A stretch of 64,000 nt of DNA from Serinicoccus chungangensis (GCF_006337125.1 NZ_CP040887.1:2852001-2916000), one strand, 5' to 3'. Shown: positions 17,232 through 26,132, numbered from the stretch's first letter. A program made the numbers and translations. Notes: generated from the sequence alone by a model not told the origin.

Positions 17232-17840
17232 ATGCCGAAGCGCAAGCCCCCTCCCCACCAGGCCCGTGCCGTCGACGCCGCGACCCTCAAGGCGTTCGCC
17301 CACCCGCTGCGGCTGCGGATGTACGACTACCTCAAGGACCACGGCGCCGCGACCGCCTCGATGCTGGCGCGCGCCATGGGTGAGAACACCGGGCAGACCA
17401 GCTACCACCTGCGTCAGCTCGAGCGGCACGGGCTCGTCGAGGAGGACACGACGCGTGGGTCGGCGCGGGAGCGGTGGTGGACCAGCGTCGGCTTCTCCTT
17501 CGGCCTGGACGCGGTCGCGCAGGACGACGCCGCCCGCACCGCCGCCCAGACGGTCATGATCCACCAGATGGAGATGCGCAACGCGCGGGTGCAGGAGTGG
17601 GTCTCCAGGATGGAGTCCGAGGACGAGACGTGGGCCGGGGTCGCGACGTCCAACGAGGCCACCGCGATGCTGACCGTCGAGGAGGCCGACGCGCTCGGCG
17701 ACGCCATCGCGGCCACCATGACCGAGCACCTGGAGCGGGCCAAGGAGGCGCGCACGCGCGACGGCGAGGACGGCGCCCGACGGGTCAAGCTCTACCAGCT
17801 GCTCTTCCCGCTGCCGCCCGAGGAGCCCACCGAGCCCTAG
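17232..17840 (+). CDS. ArsR-family winged-helix transcriptional regulator
   Basis: 202 aa. The N-terminal winged helix (about 13-85) has LKAFAHPLRLRMYDYL, ATASMLARAMGENTGQTSYHLRQLERHGLVEE and a basic wing, an HTH of the ArsR/HTH_20 type. The C-terminal 110 residues are helical and acidic, longer than in metal-sensing ArsR proteins, and show no cysteine metal site; this is the drug- or metabolite-sensing type that often neighbours MFS pumps. Start ATG 17232 in CTATGCC. Likely represses itself and the divergent exporter through the inverted repeat just upstream. Confidence 0.88.
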   Translation: MPKRKPPPHQARAVDAATLKAFAHPLRLRMYDYLKDHGAATASMLARAMGENTGQTSYHLRQLERHGLVEEDTTRGSARERWWTSVGFSFGLDAVAQDDAARTAAQTVMIHQMEMRNARVQEWVSRMESEDETWAGVATSNEATAMLTVEEADALGDAIAATMTEHLERAKEARTRDGEDGARRVKLYQLLFPLPPEEPTEP

Positions 17841-17846
17841 GCCCGC

Positions 17847-18230
17847 TCAGCGCAGCGGGAGGTATGCCGTGAGGTCGGCCCGCTGCCCCGACGCCCGCAC
17901 CGCGCCGCTGGCCGTCGCCTTGGCCCAGGTGGTCCGTCCGGTCGCCAGGTCGAGCCACGTCTGCGGGTCGGTCTCGACCACGTTGGTGGGGGTCCCGCGC
18001 GTGTGCCGCGGGCCCTCGACGACCTGCGCCGCGGCGTACGGCGGGATCCGTACCTCGACCGACCGGCCGGGGGCGCGCTCGACGAGGTCCTCGAGCAGGT
18101 AGCGCACGGCGGTGGCGAGCTGGCTGCGGGAGACCTCCGCGGTGGGGCCCGTCCCGCCGGCCCGCGCGGCCTCCCAGGCCGCGAGCGCCTGCTCCCCGGC
18201 GGCCGGGTCAACCCGTCGACGGGCGGGCAT
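17847..18230 (-). CDS. Sterol carrier family protein (bacterial SCP type)
   Basis: 127 aa. RSQLATAVRYLLEDLVERAPGRSVEVRIPPYAAAQ, HTRGTPTNVVETDP and TWLDLATG match the small actinobacterial SCP_3 family (Rv0807-like), an SCP-2 fold that binds hydrophobic ligands in eukaryotic relatives; the bacterial role is unknown. In mycobacteria the homologue sits beside purF; here it lies about 5 kb from purF. Its ATG overlaps the stop codon of the upstream arginine deiminase by one base (TGATG), so the two are translationally coupled. Confidence 0.85.
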   Translation of the reverse strand: MPARRRVDPAAGEQALAAWEAARAGGTGPTAEVSRSQLATAVRYLLEDLVERAPGRSVEVRIPPYAAAQVVEGPRHTRGTPTNVVETDPQTWLDLATGRTTWAKATASGAVRASGQRADLTAYLPLR

Positions 18231-19471
18231 CAGGTCAGCGGGTCCCGCTCGACGGGGCAGGACATGCAGCGCGGGCCGCCCCGCCCGCGGCCGAGCTCGG
18301 AGCCGGCGATCTCCAGCACCTCCACCCCCTGGTCGCGCAGGTAGGCGTTGGTGACCGTGTTGCGCTGGTAGCCCACGACGACCCCGGGCTCGAGGGCGAG
18401 CACGTTGCAGCCGTCGTCCCACTGCTCCCGGGCGGCCGCCCGCGGGTCCTGCTCGGCGGCCAGGACGCGCACCGAGTCCAGGCCGAGACCCCGCGCGACG
18501 ACCTGCATCATCTGCTCCGGCTCGTGCCGCTCGATCTCCAGGCGCAGCTCGCCGGTCGAGGCGTCCTGGTCCCCGGCGGTGATGGTCCAGGACGTGAGGT
18601 CCGGCAGCCCGAGGTAGCGGGTGAACGTCTGCTCGTCGAGCATCGTCATCACCGTGTCGAGGTGCATGACCGCGCGGGCCTTGGGCATGTCCAGGGCGAC
18701 CACCCGCTCGGCCTGGCCGGAGCCGAGGAGCCCGCGGGCCAGGCGCTCCACCCCGGTCGCGGTGGTGCGCTCCGAGAGGCCGACGAGGACCATCCCGTTG
18801 CCCGGCACGAGGATGTCGCCCCCCTCCGCCGTCGCGGGGCCGTCGTCGACGCCGTGGCTCCACCACTGCATCCCGGCCTCGGCGAACATCGGGTGGTAGC
18901 GGTAGATGGCGTCGTAGTGCACCGTCTCCCGGCGACGCGCCTTCTTGTGCATCGAGTTGACGGCCACCCCGCCGTAGGCCCATGCGGAGGTGTCGCGGGT
19001 GAAGAGGTGGTTGGGCAGCGGCGCGAGCACCGAGTCGTGCAGGCCGAACTGGTCGATGACCACCGAGTTGGGGCTGCCGATGCGCTCGAGGACCTCGGCC
19101 TTGGTGATGCCGCCGATGAGGTGGGTGGTGAGCTCGGCGTCGTCCATGCCGTCGAACATGGCGCGGAGGTCCTCGGCCGCCTGGGGGCCGACGTGCCGCT
19201 CGTCCAGCGAGTGGGCGAGGACGTGGGCGCGCGCCTCGGGGACGGCCAGCGTCTCGCGCAGCAGCGCGTCGAAGTGGTGCACCACGACCCCCCGCTCGCG
19301 CATGACCTGCACGAAGTAGTCGTGCTCCTCCTGCGCCTTCTCCACCCACAGGATCTCGTCGAAGAGGTAGCGCTCCTTGTTGTCGGGGGTCAGGCGGTGC
19401 ATCTCCAGCCCGGGGCGGTGCACGATGACCTGCCGCAACCGGCCGACCTCGGATCCGACGTGGAACGGCAT
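18230..19471 (-). CDS. arcA: Arginine deiminase
   Basis: 413 aa. Hydrolyses arginine to citrulline and ammonia. Conserved elements: [82 protein letters not shown] (catalytic His) and the C-terminal [10 protein letters not shown] with the nucleophilic cysteine. AAGGA precedes the ATG at 19471. ArcB, ArcC and the ArcD antiporter are not adjacent, so this is not a full deiminase operon; it may serve ammonia production or arginine catabolism with partners elsewhere. The frame stays open upstream across the SRP RNA and a tRNA, which is an artefact of GC content. Confidence 0.95.
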   Translation of the reverse strand: MPFHVGSEVGRLRQVIVHRPGLEMHRLTPDNKERYLFDEILWVEKAQEEHDYFVQVMRERGVVVHHFDALLRETLAVPEARAHVLAHSLDERHVGPQAAEDLRAMFDGMDDAELTTHLIGGITKAEVLERIGSPNSVVIDQFGLHDSVLAPLPNHLFTRDTSAWAYGGVAVNSMHKKARRRETVHYDAIYRYHPMFAEAGMQWWSHGVDDGPATAEGGDILVPGNGMVLVGLSERTTATGVERLARGLLGSGQAERVVALDMPKARAVMHLDTVMTMLDEQTFTRYLGLPDLTSWTITAGDQDASTGELRLEIERHEPEQMMQVVARGLGLDSVRVLAAEQDPRAAAREQWDDGCNVLALEPGVVVGYQRNTVTNAYLRDQGVEVLEIAGSELGRGRGGPRCMSCPVERDPLT

Positions 19472-19549
19472 GGCGTGTCCTTTCGCAGGGGTGCGGACAT
19501 CCTGCCACGGGGGAGGGACACCGCGGGCGCGACGTCGGCAGGGCATGAA

Positions 19550-19640
19550 GAACCCCTCGCGCACCTGGAAGAGCCCGATTGCCCTTGCTGCATTCCTGCC
19601 CTGGGGGAGTTCACCGAGGTACCACCGCACGAGGGGTCCG
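19550..19640 (-). ncRNA. ffs: Signal recognition particle RNA (small bacterial type)
   Basis: Read on the minus strand, the segment carries the conserved hairpin of 4.5S RNA: GGTGAACTCCCCCAGGGCAG, GAATGCAGCAAGGGCAA and GGGCTCTTCCAGGTGCGCG. The symmetric and asymmetric internal loops of helix 8, which bind Ffh, are recognisable. The outer arms (CCCCTCG and CGAGGGG) pair at about 19553-19560 and 19630-19636. The exact ends are estimated to a few bases. It lies between arcA and tRNA-Ser(GGA). Confidence 0.9.
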
Positions 19641-19712
19641 GGGAGCAGTCTAGGTGCTCGTCCCGGTGTGGCCAAGACGGCCCCGCTCCCCCGGCCCACC
19701 CCGGCACGCGGA

Positions 19713-19749
19713 AGGCCCCGGTCACCGGTGGAACGGTGGCCCGGGGCCT
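19713..19749. terminator. Hairpin downstream of tRNA-Ser(GGA)
   Basis: AGGCCCCGGTCACC and its near-complement GGTGGCCCGGGGCCT form a GC-rich stem between the 3' end of the tRNA and the SRP RNA gene. It probably terminates tRNA transcription. There is no U-run, as is common in this GC range. Confidence 0.55.
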
Positions 19750-19756
19750 CGCCGAC

Positions 19757-19844
19757 TGGCGGAGGATGGGGGATTTGAACCCCCGAGGGTTTTATCCCAA
19801 CACGATTTCCAATCGTGCGCACTAGGCCGCTATGCGAATCCTCC
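19757..19844 (-). tRNA. tRNA-Ser(GGA)
   Basis: 88 nt with the long variable arm of class II tRNAs. The 5' acceptor strand GGAGGAT pairs with ATCCTCC, the anticodon loop carries GGA (reading UCC/UCU), and the T arm contains GGTTCAAATCC in its usual form. Discriminator G and CCA are encoded. One of four serine tRNAs in this window. Confidence 0.96.
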
Positions 19845-19887
19845 GCGTAGCAGGGTACCCGAGGCGGTCCGGGCGACCCAAACCCGC

Positions 19888-19920
19888 GGCGTCCGGTGCG
19901 CCAGCGCGCGCGTCCGGTGC
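19888..19920 (-). repeat. Two copies of the GCACCRGACGCG 3'-end repeat
   Basis: Read on the minus strand, GCACCGGACGCG starts 2 bases after the stop codon of the HerA-like gene and is followed 21 bp later by GCACCGGACGCC. Same orientation relative to the preceding gene as at the other loci. Confidence 0.6.
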
Positions 19921-19922
19921 GG

Positions 19923-21533
19923 TCAGCGGCGGCGGGTGCCGAAGACCGAGCGGGTGATCTCGCGCCCGATGACGGTGCCCGCCGAGCGGAGCATCGACCG
20001 GAACGCGCCGGAGGACACGACCTGCTCGAGCACGCCCCCGTCCGTGTCCTCGCGCCGCCCGCCGTCACGTGAGCCGCGACGACCTCCAGCCGGTGCCGTC
20101 TCGGGGTCCTGGGCGGCCCGCTCCCGCGCGGCGACCTCGTCGGCCTCCTGCTGCTCCGCCGCCCGCGTCGCCGCCTCCATCCGCGCGGCGAGCATCTCGT
20201 GCGCGGACTCCCGGTCGAGCGCCTCGCCGTACCTGCCGGACAGGGAGGACCCGGCCACCGCCGTCCGCACGACCTCCTCCTCCGAGGGGCCGATCCGCGC
20301 CTGCGGTGCCCGGAGCATGGTGCGCGCGACGGGGGTGGGCGCGCCCTCCTCGGAGAGGACGGTGACGACCGCCTCGCCGGTGCGCAGCGAGGTCAGGACC
20401 TCGCCGAGGTCGTAGTCGCTCGTGGGGAAGGTCGACACGGTGGCCCTGAGCGCCTTGGCGTCGTTGGGCGTGTGCGCGCGCAGCGCGTGCTGGACCCGGT
20501 TGCCCAGCTGCGCGAGGATGGCGTCCGGCACGTCCGTGGGGGTCTGCGTGACGAAGAAGACGCCGACGCCCTTGGACCGGATGAGGCGCACCGCCTGCTC
20601 GACGGCGTCGAGGAAGGCGTCGGAGGCGTCGTCGAAGAGCAGGTGCGCCTCGTCGAGGACGAAGACCAGCGTCGGCCGCTCCGGGTCGCCGACCTCGGGC
20701 AGGTCCTGGAAGAGCTCGGCCAGCAGCCACATGAGGAAGGTGGAGAACAGCACCGGCCGGTCCCGCACCCCGGGCAGCTCGAGCAGCGTGATGACGCCCG
20801 CCCCGTCGGCGGTGGTGCGCAGCAGGTCGGCGGTCTCGAACTCCGGCTCGCCGAAGAAGACGTCTCCCCCGGCCGCGGACAGCCCGATGAGCTCGCGCAG
20901 GATGACTCCCGCCGTCGACGTGGCGATGCCGCCGAGCCCCTTGAGGTCCGCCCGCCCCTCGTCGGAGATGAGGTGCTGCGTGACGGCGATGAGGTCCTTG
21001 AGGTCCAGCAGCGCCAGCCCCTGCTGGTCGGCCCAGTAGAAGATGAGCCCCAGGCTGGACTCCTGGGTCTGGTTGAGCCCCAGCACCTTCGACAGCAGCG
21101 TCGGCCCGAAGCCGGTGACGGTGGCCCGCACCGGGTTGCCCACGCCGTGCCCGCCGAGGTTGAGCAGCTCGACCGGGTATGCCCTGGCCTCCCACTCCTG
21201 GTCCAGGTCGGCCATCCGCTCCGCGACCTTGCCCCCGCCCTCGGCCGCGGTGGCCAGCCCGGTCAGGTCGCCCTTGACGTCGGCGAGGAAGACCGGCACC
21301 CCGGCGTCGGAGAGCTGCTCGGCGAGCACCTGGAGCGTGACCGTCTTCCCGGTGCCGGTCGCCCCGGCGACCAGGCCGTGGCGGTTCATCGACCCCAGCG
21401 GCAGCCGGACGACCGCCTCGCCCACCACCTCGTCCCCGTCCGTGCCGACCGCGCCGCCCAGCGTGATGCTCGGCCCGGCGAAGGCATAAGCCTCCCGGAT
21501 GCGGTCGACCTGGCTGCTGCTCTGCTCGCTCAC
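19923..21533 (-). CDS. HerA-like ATPase, DUF853 family
   Basis: 536 aa. The Walker A motif GATGTGKT lies at 57-64 and Walker B as [12 protein letters not shown] near 250; RIREAYAF and [14 protein letters not shown] precede the P-loop, and [25 protein letters not shown] is the sensor region. This is the helicase HerA-like C-terminal/DUF853 family of hexameric ATPases, related to FtsK/HerA, with an unclear physiological role. The last 80 residues are a helical, charged tail with a basic end. GTG start at 21533; the frame stays open far upstream through two plus-strand genes, which is not credible. Divergent from the next gene with 24 bp between starts. Confidence 0.88.
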   Translation of the reverse strand: MSEQSSSQVDRIREAYAFAGPSITLGGAVGTDGDEVVGEAVVRLPLGSMNRHGLVAGATGTGKTVTLQVLAEQLSDAGVPVFLADVKGDLTGLATAAEGGGKVAERMADLDQEWEARAYPVELLNLGGHGVGNPVRATVTGFGPTLLSKVLGLNQTQESSLGLIFYWADQQGLALLDLKDLIAVTQHLISDEGRADLKGLGGIATSTAGVILRELIGLSAAGGDVFFGEPEFETADLLRTTADGAGVITLLELPGVRDRPVLFSTFLMWLLAELFQDLPEVGDPERPTLVFVLDEAHLLFDDASDAFLDAVEQAVRLIRSKGVGVFFVTQTPTDVPDAILAQLGNRVQHALRAHTPNDAKALRATVSTFPTSDYDLGEVLTSLRTGEAVVTVLSEEGAPTPVARTMLRAPQARIGPSEEEVVRTAVAGSSLSGRYGEALDRESAHEMLAARMEAATRAAEQQEADEVAARERAAQDPETAPAGGRRGSRDGGRREDTDGGVLEQVVSSGAFRSMLRSAGTVIGREITRSVFGTRRR

Positions 21534-21557
21534 CCCCCAGACTCTAGACTGCGCGGC

Positions 21558-21869
21558 ATGATTTTCAAGGGCGTCGGGGACGAGCAGCCCTACCCCCCGC
21601 ACGGCCTGGACGAGCCCGGTGACTGGGCCCATCTGCCACCCCGGATGCTGCGGCTGGACGACCTGGTCACGACGCGCTCGCAGCTGGACCTGAGGGCGCT
21701 GCTGTCCTCCGACTCCACCTTCTACGGCGACATCTTCTGCCACGTGGTCCGGTGGCGGGGCACCCTCTACCTCGAGGACGGCCTCCACCGCGCCCTGCGG
21801 GCCGCGCTGCAGGGCCGACCCGCCGTGCACGGGCGTGTCCTCGACCTCGACGGCACGGCGACTCGCTAG
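21558..21869 (+). CDS. Conserved actinobacterial protein (MIFKxVG family)
   Basis: 103 aa. MIFKGVGDEQPYPPHGL, PPRMLRLDDLVTTRSQLDL and STFYGDIFCHVVRWRGTLYLEDGLHRALRAAL are invariant stretches of a small protein family found in most actinobacteria, next to a LytR_C protein as here. The ..LEDGLHRALRAAL segment resembles ParB-type nuclease folds. Some homologues carry a VapB-antitoxin label, but no toxin gene is present and I would not adopt that label. Function unknown. The stop codon lies 28 bp before the next start, and the two are probably an operon. Confidence 0.8.
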   Translation: MIFKGVGDEQPYPPHGLDEPGDWAHLPPRMLRLDDLVTTRSQLDLRALLSSDSTFYGDIFCHVVRWRGTLYLEDGLHRALRAALQGRPAVHGRVLDLDGTATR

Positions 21870-21897
21870 CCTGCTGCCCTTCGGGAAGGACTTCTGC

Positions 21898-22416
21898 GTG
21901 GGATACGTGCGCACCGCCGGCATGTCGACGGCCGCCCGCCGGGCACGTCGTCGCGCCGCCATGGTCATGGCGGCGCTGCTCGGCGTCCTCGTGCTGGCCC
22001 TGGTCCTGGCGATGGCCTCCATGCAGGGCTGGTTCGGGATGGGCGGCGACGCCGACGAGGCCCCGGCGACCGTGGCCGCGCCGACCCCCACGCTGGCCAC
22101 GGAGGACGTCGTGGTCAACGTCTTCAACTCCACCGGCGTCGGCGGGCTGGCCGGGCGGGCCAGCGAGGGCCTGCAGGCGCGCGGGTTCACCGTCGACGGG
22201 GTGGACAACTCGGGTGCCGACCTCGAGGGCCCCGGCCAGATCATCCACGGCCCGTCCGGGCTGGAGGGGGCGCAGCTCCTGGCCGAGGCGCTGCCCCAGG
22301 AGGTGGAGCTGGTGCAGGACGAGCGCGAGGACGCGACGCTGGACCTCGTGCTGGGCGACGCCTGGGAGGACCTGCCCGCCCCCGAGCAGCCGGAGCAGAC
22401 CGGGGACGGCCGGTGA
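21898..22416 (+). CDS. LytR C-terminal domain protein, membrane-anchored
   Basis: 172 aa from the GTG at 21898, preceded by GGAAGGA at a good distance; an upstream GTG in frame lacks such a site. A basic segment (RRARRRAA) and one membrane helix (MVMAALLGVLVLALVLAMA) anchor it, followed by a Pro/Thr spacer and a LytR_C domain (VVVNVFNSTGVGGLAGRASEGL...RGFTVDGVDNSG). LytR_C domains accompany cell wall enzymes of the LCP type; the role is not defined. Overlaps the next gene by 4 bp (GTGA). Confidence 0.85.
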   Translation: MGYVRTAGMSTAARRARRRAAMVMAALLGVLVLALVLAMASMQGWFGMGGDADEAPATVAAPTPTLATEDVVVNVFNSTGVGGLAGRASEGLQARGFTVDGVDNSGADLEGPGQIIHGPSGLEGAQLLAEALPQEVELVQDEREDATLDLVLGDAWEDLPAPEQPEQTGDGR

Positions 22417-22892
22417 GCGGGCAGCACGAGGTCCACGCCGAGCGCCGGGTCGAGGCACCCCCCTCCGCGGTCTGGGAGGTCATCACCGACCTCGAGCACG
22501 CGCAGGAGCGCCTCTCCCAGGTCACCGACCTGCACCTCATCACGACCGGCCCGTATGCCATCGGCACCGGTTGGCGCGAGACGCGCCGGATGATGGGCGC
22601 CTCGGACACCCAGGAGATCTGGGTGGTCGACAACGACCCCGAGCTGCGCACCGAGACCGAGGCGCGCTCCGGCAACACCACCTACCGCACCGTGATGACG
22701 CTCGAGCCGCTGGCGGAGGCCGACGCCACCCTGCTCTCCGTGCACTTCAGCGCCAGCACGCCGGACCCCCGTGCCCTCCAGCGCCTGGCGCTGCGGGTCG
22801 TCGGCCCGCTCGGGCTCAAGCTGACCGAGAAGGCACTGCGCACCGAGCTCGACGACATCGCCGCCGCCGCCCAGGAGCTCCACGCCCGCTGA
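22413..22892 (+). CDS. SRPBCC family protein (polyketide cyclase/START-like)
   Basis: 159 aa. HEVHAERRVEAPPSAVWEVITDLEHAQERLSQV is the usual SRPBCC opening, with the helix-grip fold completed by TGWRETRRMMG, TYRTVMTLEPL and a long C-terminal helix (LRVVGPLGLKLTEKALRTEL). These domains bind lipophilic ligands. Start GTG at 22413 overlapping the LytR_C stop, so the three small genes from 21558 form one operon. Ligand unknown. Confidence 0.87.
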   Translation: MSGQHEVHAERRVEAPPSAVWEVITDLEHAQERLSQVTDLHLITTGPYAIGTGWRETRRMMGASDTQEIWVVDNDPELRTETEARSGNTTYRTVMTLEPLAEADATLLSVHFSASTPDPRALQRLALRVVGPLGLKLTEKALRTELDDIAAAAQELHAR

Positions 22893-22947
22893 GGCCCCCT
22901 GTGGACAACCTCGGTGGGGCCGTGCCGGCCGGCCCTAGGTTCGGTCC

Positions 22948-23304
22948 ATGGACAGCCTCCGAGCACCCTCACCGCCCCTGCGTCACCCGCCGCCCCTGGA
23001 GGACTCCTGTGCTCCTGCACCACCGGGACATCCCTGGGGACCGCCGGGCTACCAGCACCCGCGCGGCACCACGTCCCTGGTCCTCGGCCTGCTGGCGGTG
23101 ACCGTCTGCACCCCGATCGGGCCGTTCGCCTGGGCGATGTCCCGGCGGGCGCTCAGGGAGGTGGACGCCGCGCCCGTCGTGGTCACCAACCGGGGCCAGC
23201 TGGTCGCCGGCCAGGCCCTGGGGGTCGTGGCGACCGCGCTCCTCCTGCTGGTGGTGGTCACCGTCGTGGCCGCCGTGGTGGGCGTCCTGGTCCTCGGGCT
23301 GTAG
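22948..23304 (+). CDS. DUF4190-type two-helix membrane protein, copy 1
   Basis: 118 aa. A Pro-rich cytoplasmic N-terminus (about 1-38) precedes two membrane helices: LVLGLLAVTVCTPIGPFAWAM (about 43-63) and ALGVVATALLLLVVVTVVAAVVG (about 88-112), with RRALREVDA and RGQLVAGQALG between them. This is the DUF4190 pattern. A paralogue at 25508 shares RALREID/..QALGVV. The two copies flank the large CWB2 protein gene. Function unknown. Confidence 0.8.
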   Translation: MDSLRAPSPPLRHPPPLEDSCAPAPPGHPWGPPGYQHPRGTTSLVLGLLAVTVCTPIGPFAWAMSRRALREVDAAPVVVTNRGQLVAGQALGVVATALLLLVVVTVVAAVVGVLVLGL

Positions 23305-23374
23305 GCGAGGCCCCACGGGTCGCGGCGGCCCCGGCCTGCCGGCCGGTCGCACCACCGACGGACACCGACGGGGG

Positions 23375-25321
23375 CTACCGGCCGGTGTCGACGAGCCGCG
23401 CCTGCCGGAGGGTCACCGCCTGGATCGCCGCCGGGCCGCCGAACGCACCGACGTAGTCGGGGCGGCGCAGCGCCAGGGCCTGCCCGGTCTCGGTGGGCAG
23501 GCCGTCCGGACGCACCAGCAGCATGGGGCTGCTGACCTGGCCGGCGAGGGCGCCGCCGGCGAGGGCGTCCGGCCAGTTGCGGCCGGTCGCGACGAAGGCC
23601 ACCTGCTGCGCGGTCGGGATCCGCTGCGAGACACGGGAGGCCACGACGTAGCGGTCCTTGCCGTCGAGCCGGCGGATCGAGGTGGCCGAGCCGAGACCGG
23701 CGCGGAGCTGGCTGATGACGTCGCCGGACACCGCACCGGTGCCCCCCAGCACGACGACCTCGTCCGGCCGCAGGTAGCGCAGGGCGCCCATCACCTTCGC
23801 GGGCACCTCGTCCTGCCTGGTGAGCAGCAGCGGCGAGCCCTCGTAGGCCGCGGCCGCCCCGCCCGTCAGGCCGTCCGGCCAGTTCTGCCCCGTCGCCAGG
23901 TAGACCGTGGAGCCGCCCTGCTCCCAGAAGGAGGAGGCGACCGCGCCGGACACGGCGTAGCGGTCGGCCCCCGTGACGCGCTCCACCCCGTCGGCGTAGC
24001 GCAAGAGCTGGTCGGTCACCCCCTTGGTCACCGCGCCGGTGCCCCCCAGCACGATGACCCGCCGCGGGTCCAGGGCCTGCAGGGCCCGCACGGTGGAACC
24101 CGGCAGGCTGTCCTTGCGGGTGAGCAGCACCGGGCCGCCCAGGACGCCCGCGAGCGCGGAGCCGGACAGGGCGTCGGGGAAGTTCTGGCCCGAGACGACG
24201 ACGACCGTGTCCGCACCGTCGGCCCAGGACGCGGCGATGTTGGCCGCGACGGCGTAGCGGTCGGTGCCGCTGATCCGCTCGACGACGGAGTGGCGCTGGT
24301 AGCCGGTGGCCGTGGTGGTGCTGTCGGACAGGTGACGTCCCGACCAGGTGAGGACCGTGAGCGCGGTCGCCCACACGTCCCCGTCGGCGTGCTCGAAGAG
24401 CTCGGGCAGCGCGCCGTCGGCGTGCTGCTGCTGCAGCAGCCAGGTCATCGTGGCGTCGCGCCGCGCCGGCTCGTCGGCATACGTCCCGGCCATGGCGAAG
24501 CTCTGCTGGGCGAGGGCGTTGAGCCCCACGGGCAGGTCCTCGGCGAGCACCGGTGCGCCGCCGCGGGACAGGACCAGGTAGTCGCGCGCGCCGAGCCCGG
24601 TCGCCCGCGCCGTGCGCATGGTGTCGACGCTCGCCATGGCCTGGGGCGTGACCGCGGTGGACCACCCCTCGACGCCGCCACCGGACCTGATGCCCGCGGT
24701 CACCGGGTCGGCCGCCCGGGTGACGGCGTCGACCGCGGCCTGCGGGACGGTGCCGCCGCTGCGGGTCAGCCCGATGACGCAGACGCCGGTGGTGAAGACC
24801 CAGCCGTCGCCGCACCGGCCGTCGGCCAGCTCGGACCGCAGGGCGGCCACGAGGTCGACACCCCCGAAGGACCGGGGGTTGCGGCCGGCGACGTCGACCG
24901 CGATCGCGGTGAGCCCGAGCACCACGGGGTCGGCGGCCGCCGCGGGGGCGCGGCGCTCCAGCTGCCCGGTGAGGCGCTGCAGGTCGGCGGCGTGCTCCGG
25001 ACCGGCCGCCCCCAGGGCGATGATCGTGAGGGCCAGCTCGTCGCTCGTCATCCGGCCGGTGCCGGCCTGGGCGGTGAGCCAGGCGGCGCCGCGGTCGGCG
25101 GCGGCGGCCAGGTCGGCGGCCCGCACGGCGTCCGGCGCCTCGGGCGTCGTCGACGCGTCCGACGGGGCGGGCACCTCGACGGCGGGGGCCGCCGGGAGCA
25201 GCAGCGCGCCCGGCCGGCCCTGCGCGTCCTCCGACGGCTCGGCGACGGCCACGAGGGGGGAGGCCAGCAGGCCCGCAGCGAGCGCCGTGACCAGGGTGCG
25301 GCGCAGGGGACGACGGAGCAT
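23375..25321 (-). CDS. Secreted protein: alpha-toroid (terpene cyclase-like) domain plus three CWB2 repeats
   Basis: 648 aa. Signal peptide 1-27 (basic RRPLRRT then ALAAGLLASPLVAVA). Residues about 65-335 are rich in helix pairs typical of the squalene-hopene cyclase/prenyltransferase alpha-alpha toroid (AAAWLTAQ, GCVIGLTRSGG, AQQSFAMAGTYAD, WLLQQQHADGALPE, DVWATALTVLTWSGRH). Three CWB2 repeats follow at about 349-445, 446-540 and 545-640 (VERISGTDRYAVAA, VERVTGADRYAVSG, IRRLDGKDRYVVAS), each with WPD/FPDALSG and LGGTGAV signatures. It is probably wall-bound by the CWB2 triplet; the toroid may bind or process a surface ligand. Actinobacterial exported toroids of this type are uncharacterised. 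ATG at 25321. Confidence 0.85.
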   Translation of the reverse strand: MLRRPLRRTLVTALAAGLLASPLVAVAEPSEDAQGRPGALLLPAAPAVEVPAPSDASTTPEAPDAVRAADLAAAADRGAAWLTAQAGTGRMTSDELALTIIALGAAGPEHAADLQRLTGQLERRAPAAAADPVVLGLTAIAVDVAGRNPRSFGGVDLVAALRSELADGRCGDGWVFTTGVCVIGLTRSGGTVPQAAVDAVTRAADPVTAGIRSGGGVEGWSTAVTPQAMASVDTMRTARATGLGARDYLVLSRGGAPVLAEDLPVGLNALAQQSFAMAGTYADEPARRDATMTWLLQQQHADGALPELFEHADGDVWATALTVLTWSGRHLSDSTTTATGYQRHSVVERISGTDRYAVAANIAASWADGADTVVVVSGQNFPDALSGSALAGVLGGPVLLTRKDSLPGSTVRALQALDPRRVIVLGGTGAVTKGVTDQLLRYADGVERVTGADRYAVSGAVASSFWEQGGSTVYLATGQNWPDGLTGGAAAAYEGSPLLLTRQDEVPAKVMGALRYLRPDEVVVLGGTGAVSGDVISQLRAGLGSATSIRRLDGKDRYVVASRVSQRIPTAQQVAFVATGRNWPDALAGGALAGQVSSPMLLVRPDGLPTETGQALALRRPDYVGAFGGPAAIQAVTLRQARLVDTGR

Positions 25322-25507
25322 GGTGGCTCACTTCCGGGGACGAGACATGCGGCCCACCTGGGACGAGGGGGCGGCCCTCCGGGGACGAGGGAGGGCGGCG
25401 TGAGCATAACGCGGGAGGAGCTCACGAGGCTAGAGCTGTCTGAGAGGTTTCTGTGACGGACGTGTCGCGTCCAGGTGGCTCCGAGGGCGTCCGGGTACCC
25501 TCGCGGG

Positions 25508-25915
25508 ATGTACCGCTTCGAGCCGCCACCGACGCCGCAGTTCGGCGGTGGCTCCGAGCCAGACGACCCGTACGCCGAGGCCCGTCCGCGGCACCCTCGC
25601 CCCTCGACTTCACGCCACGCCCCGGCGTCCGCTGCCTCCCGCCCGTGGGCGTCCCCCGCCGCGCCGGCTCCTCCGCGGGCGGCGCCGGCCCTCGTGCTCG
25701 GCATCCTGTCGGTCTGCGGGTTCGCGTTCCTCGGCCCGCTCGCCTGGGTCGTGGCGCACCGGGCGCTGCGCGAGATCGACCGGTCGCACCGACCGGTGCG
25801 CCACCGCTGGCAGTTCGTCGTGGCGCAGGCCCTGGGGGTCGTCGGTTCCTGCGTGCTCGCGCTGTGGGGCCTGGGGCTCGCGGCCCTCGTCGCGCTGGGG
25901 ATCATCCTGGGCTGA
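25508..25915 (+). CDS. DUF4190-type two-helix membrane protein, copy 2
   Basis: 135 aa. A Pro/Ala-rich N-terminus (YRFEPPPTPQFGGGSEPDDP to about residue 55) and two membrane helices (LVLGILSVCGFAFLGPLAWVV and LGVVGSCVLALWGLGLAALVALGIIL) around RALREIDRSHRPVRHRWQFVVAQ. Clearly paralogous to the gene at 22948. A hairpin follows at 25943, before the convergent tRNA-Ser(CGA). Confidence 0.8.
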   Translation: MYRFEPPPTPQFGGGSEPDDPYAEARPRHPRPSTSRHAPASAASRPWASPAAPAPPRAAPALVLGILSVCGFAFLGPLAWVVAHRALREIDRSHRPVRHRWQFVVAQALGVVGSCVLALWGLGLAALVALGIILG

Positions 25916-25942
25916 GCCCGTGCGCCTCCGGGCTGGAACGGA

Positions 25943-25973
25943 AGAACCCCCGGACGGACGGTCCGGGGGTTCT
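25943..25973. terminator. Bidirectional hairpin between DUF4190 gene and tRNA-Ser(CGA)
   Basis: Arms AGAACCCCCGGAC (25943-25955) and GTCCGGGGGTTCT (25961-25973) are exact complements over 13 bp with a 5-nt loop. Convergent transcription from both sides would end here. A near-copy occurs at 39341, also beside a tRNA-Ser. Confidence 0.8.
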
Positions 25974-25996
25974 CGTGTCGATCCATGATGACACCG

Positions 25997-26083
25997 CGGT
26001 GGCGGTGGGATTTGAACCCACGGTGGACTTGCGCCCACACACGCTTTCGAGGCGTGCTCCTTAGGCCGCTCGGACACGCCACC
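25997..26083 (-). tRNA. tRNA-Ser(CGA)
   Basis: 87 nt with a long variable arm. Acceptor GGTGGCG pairs with CGCCACC; the anticodon loop contains CGA (reading UCG); the T arm has GGTTCAAATCC. Discriminator G; CCA is not encoded. It precedes tadA on the same strand in transcription order reversed (tadA lies further upstream). Confidence 0.96.
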
Positions 26084-26132
26084 GCCGACGAGGCTACCTG
26101 ACGAGCCGGGCCCGGCCCAAACAGTCGCCCCC

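Noticed and set aside
18230..19471. Complete arginine deiminase operon
   Set aside because: arcB, arcC and arcD are not present; only arcA is seen.
19472..20068. N-terminal extension of arginine deiminase
   Set aside because: It would translate through the SRP RNA and tRNA-Ser(GGA); the ATG at 19471 has a good AAGGA site and the family N-terminus.
21558..21869. VapB antitoxin assignment for the MIFK protein
   Set aside because: No VapC-like PIN-domain gene is adjacent; its neighbours are conserved housekeeping-type genes.
21534..22883. N-terminal extension of the HerA-like ATPase
   Set aside because: Antisense to three plus-strand genes with clear motifs; GTG 21533 is the plausible start.
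23305..23374. Terminator between DUF4190 and CWB2 genes
   Set aside because: The short GGCCGG repeats there do not form a convincing stem.
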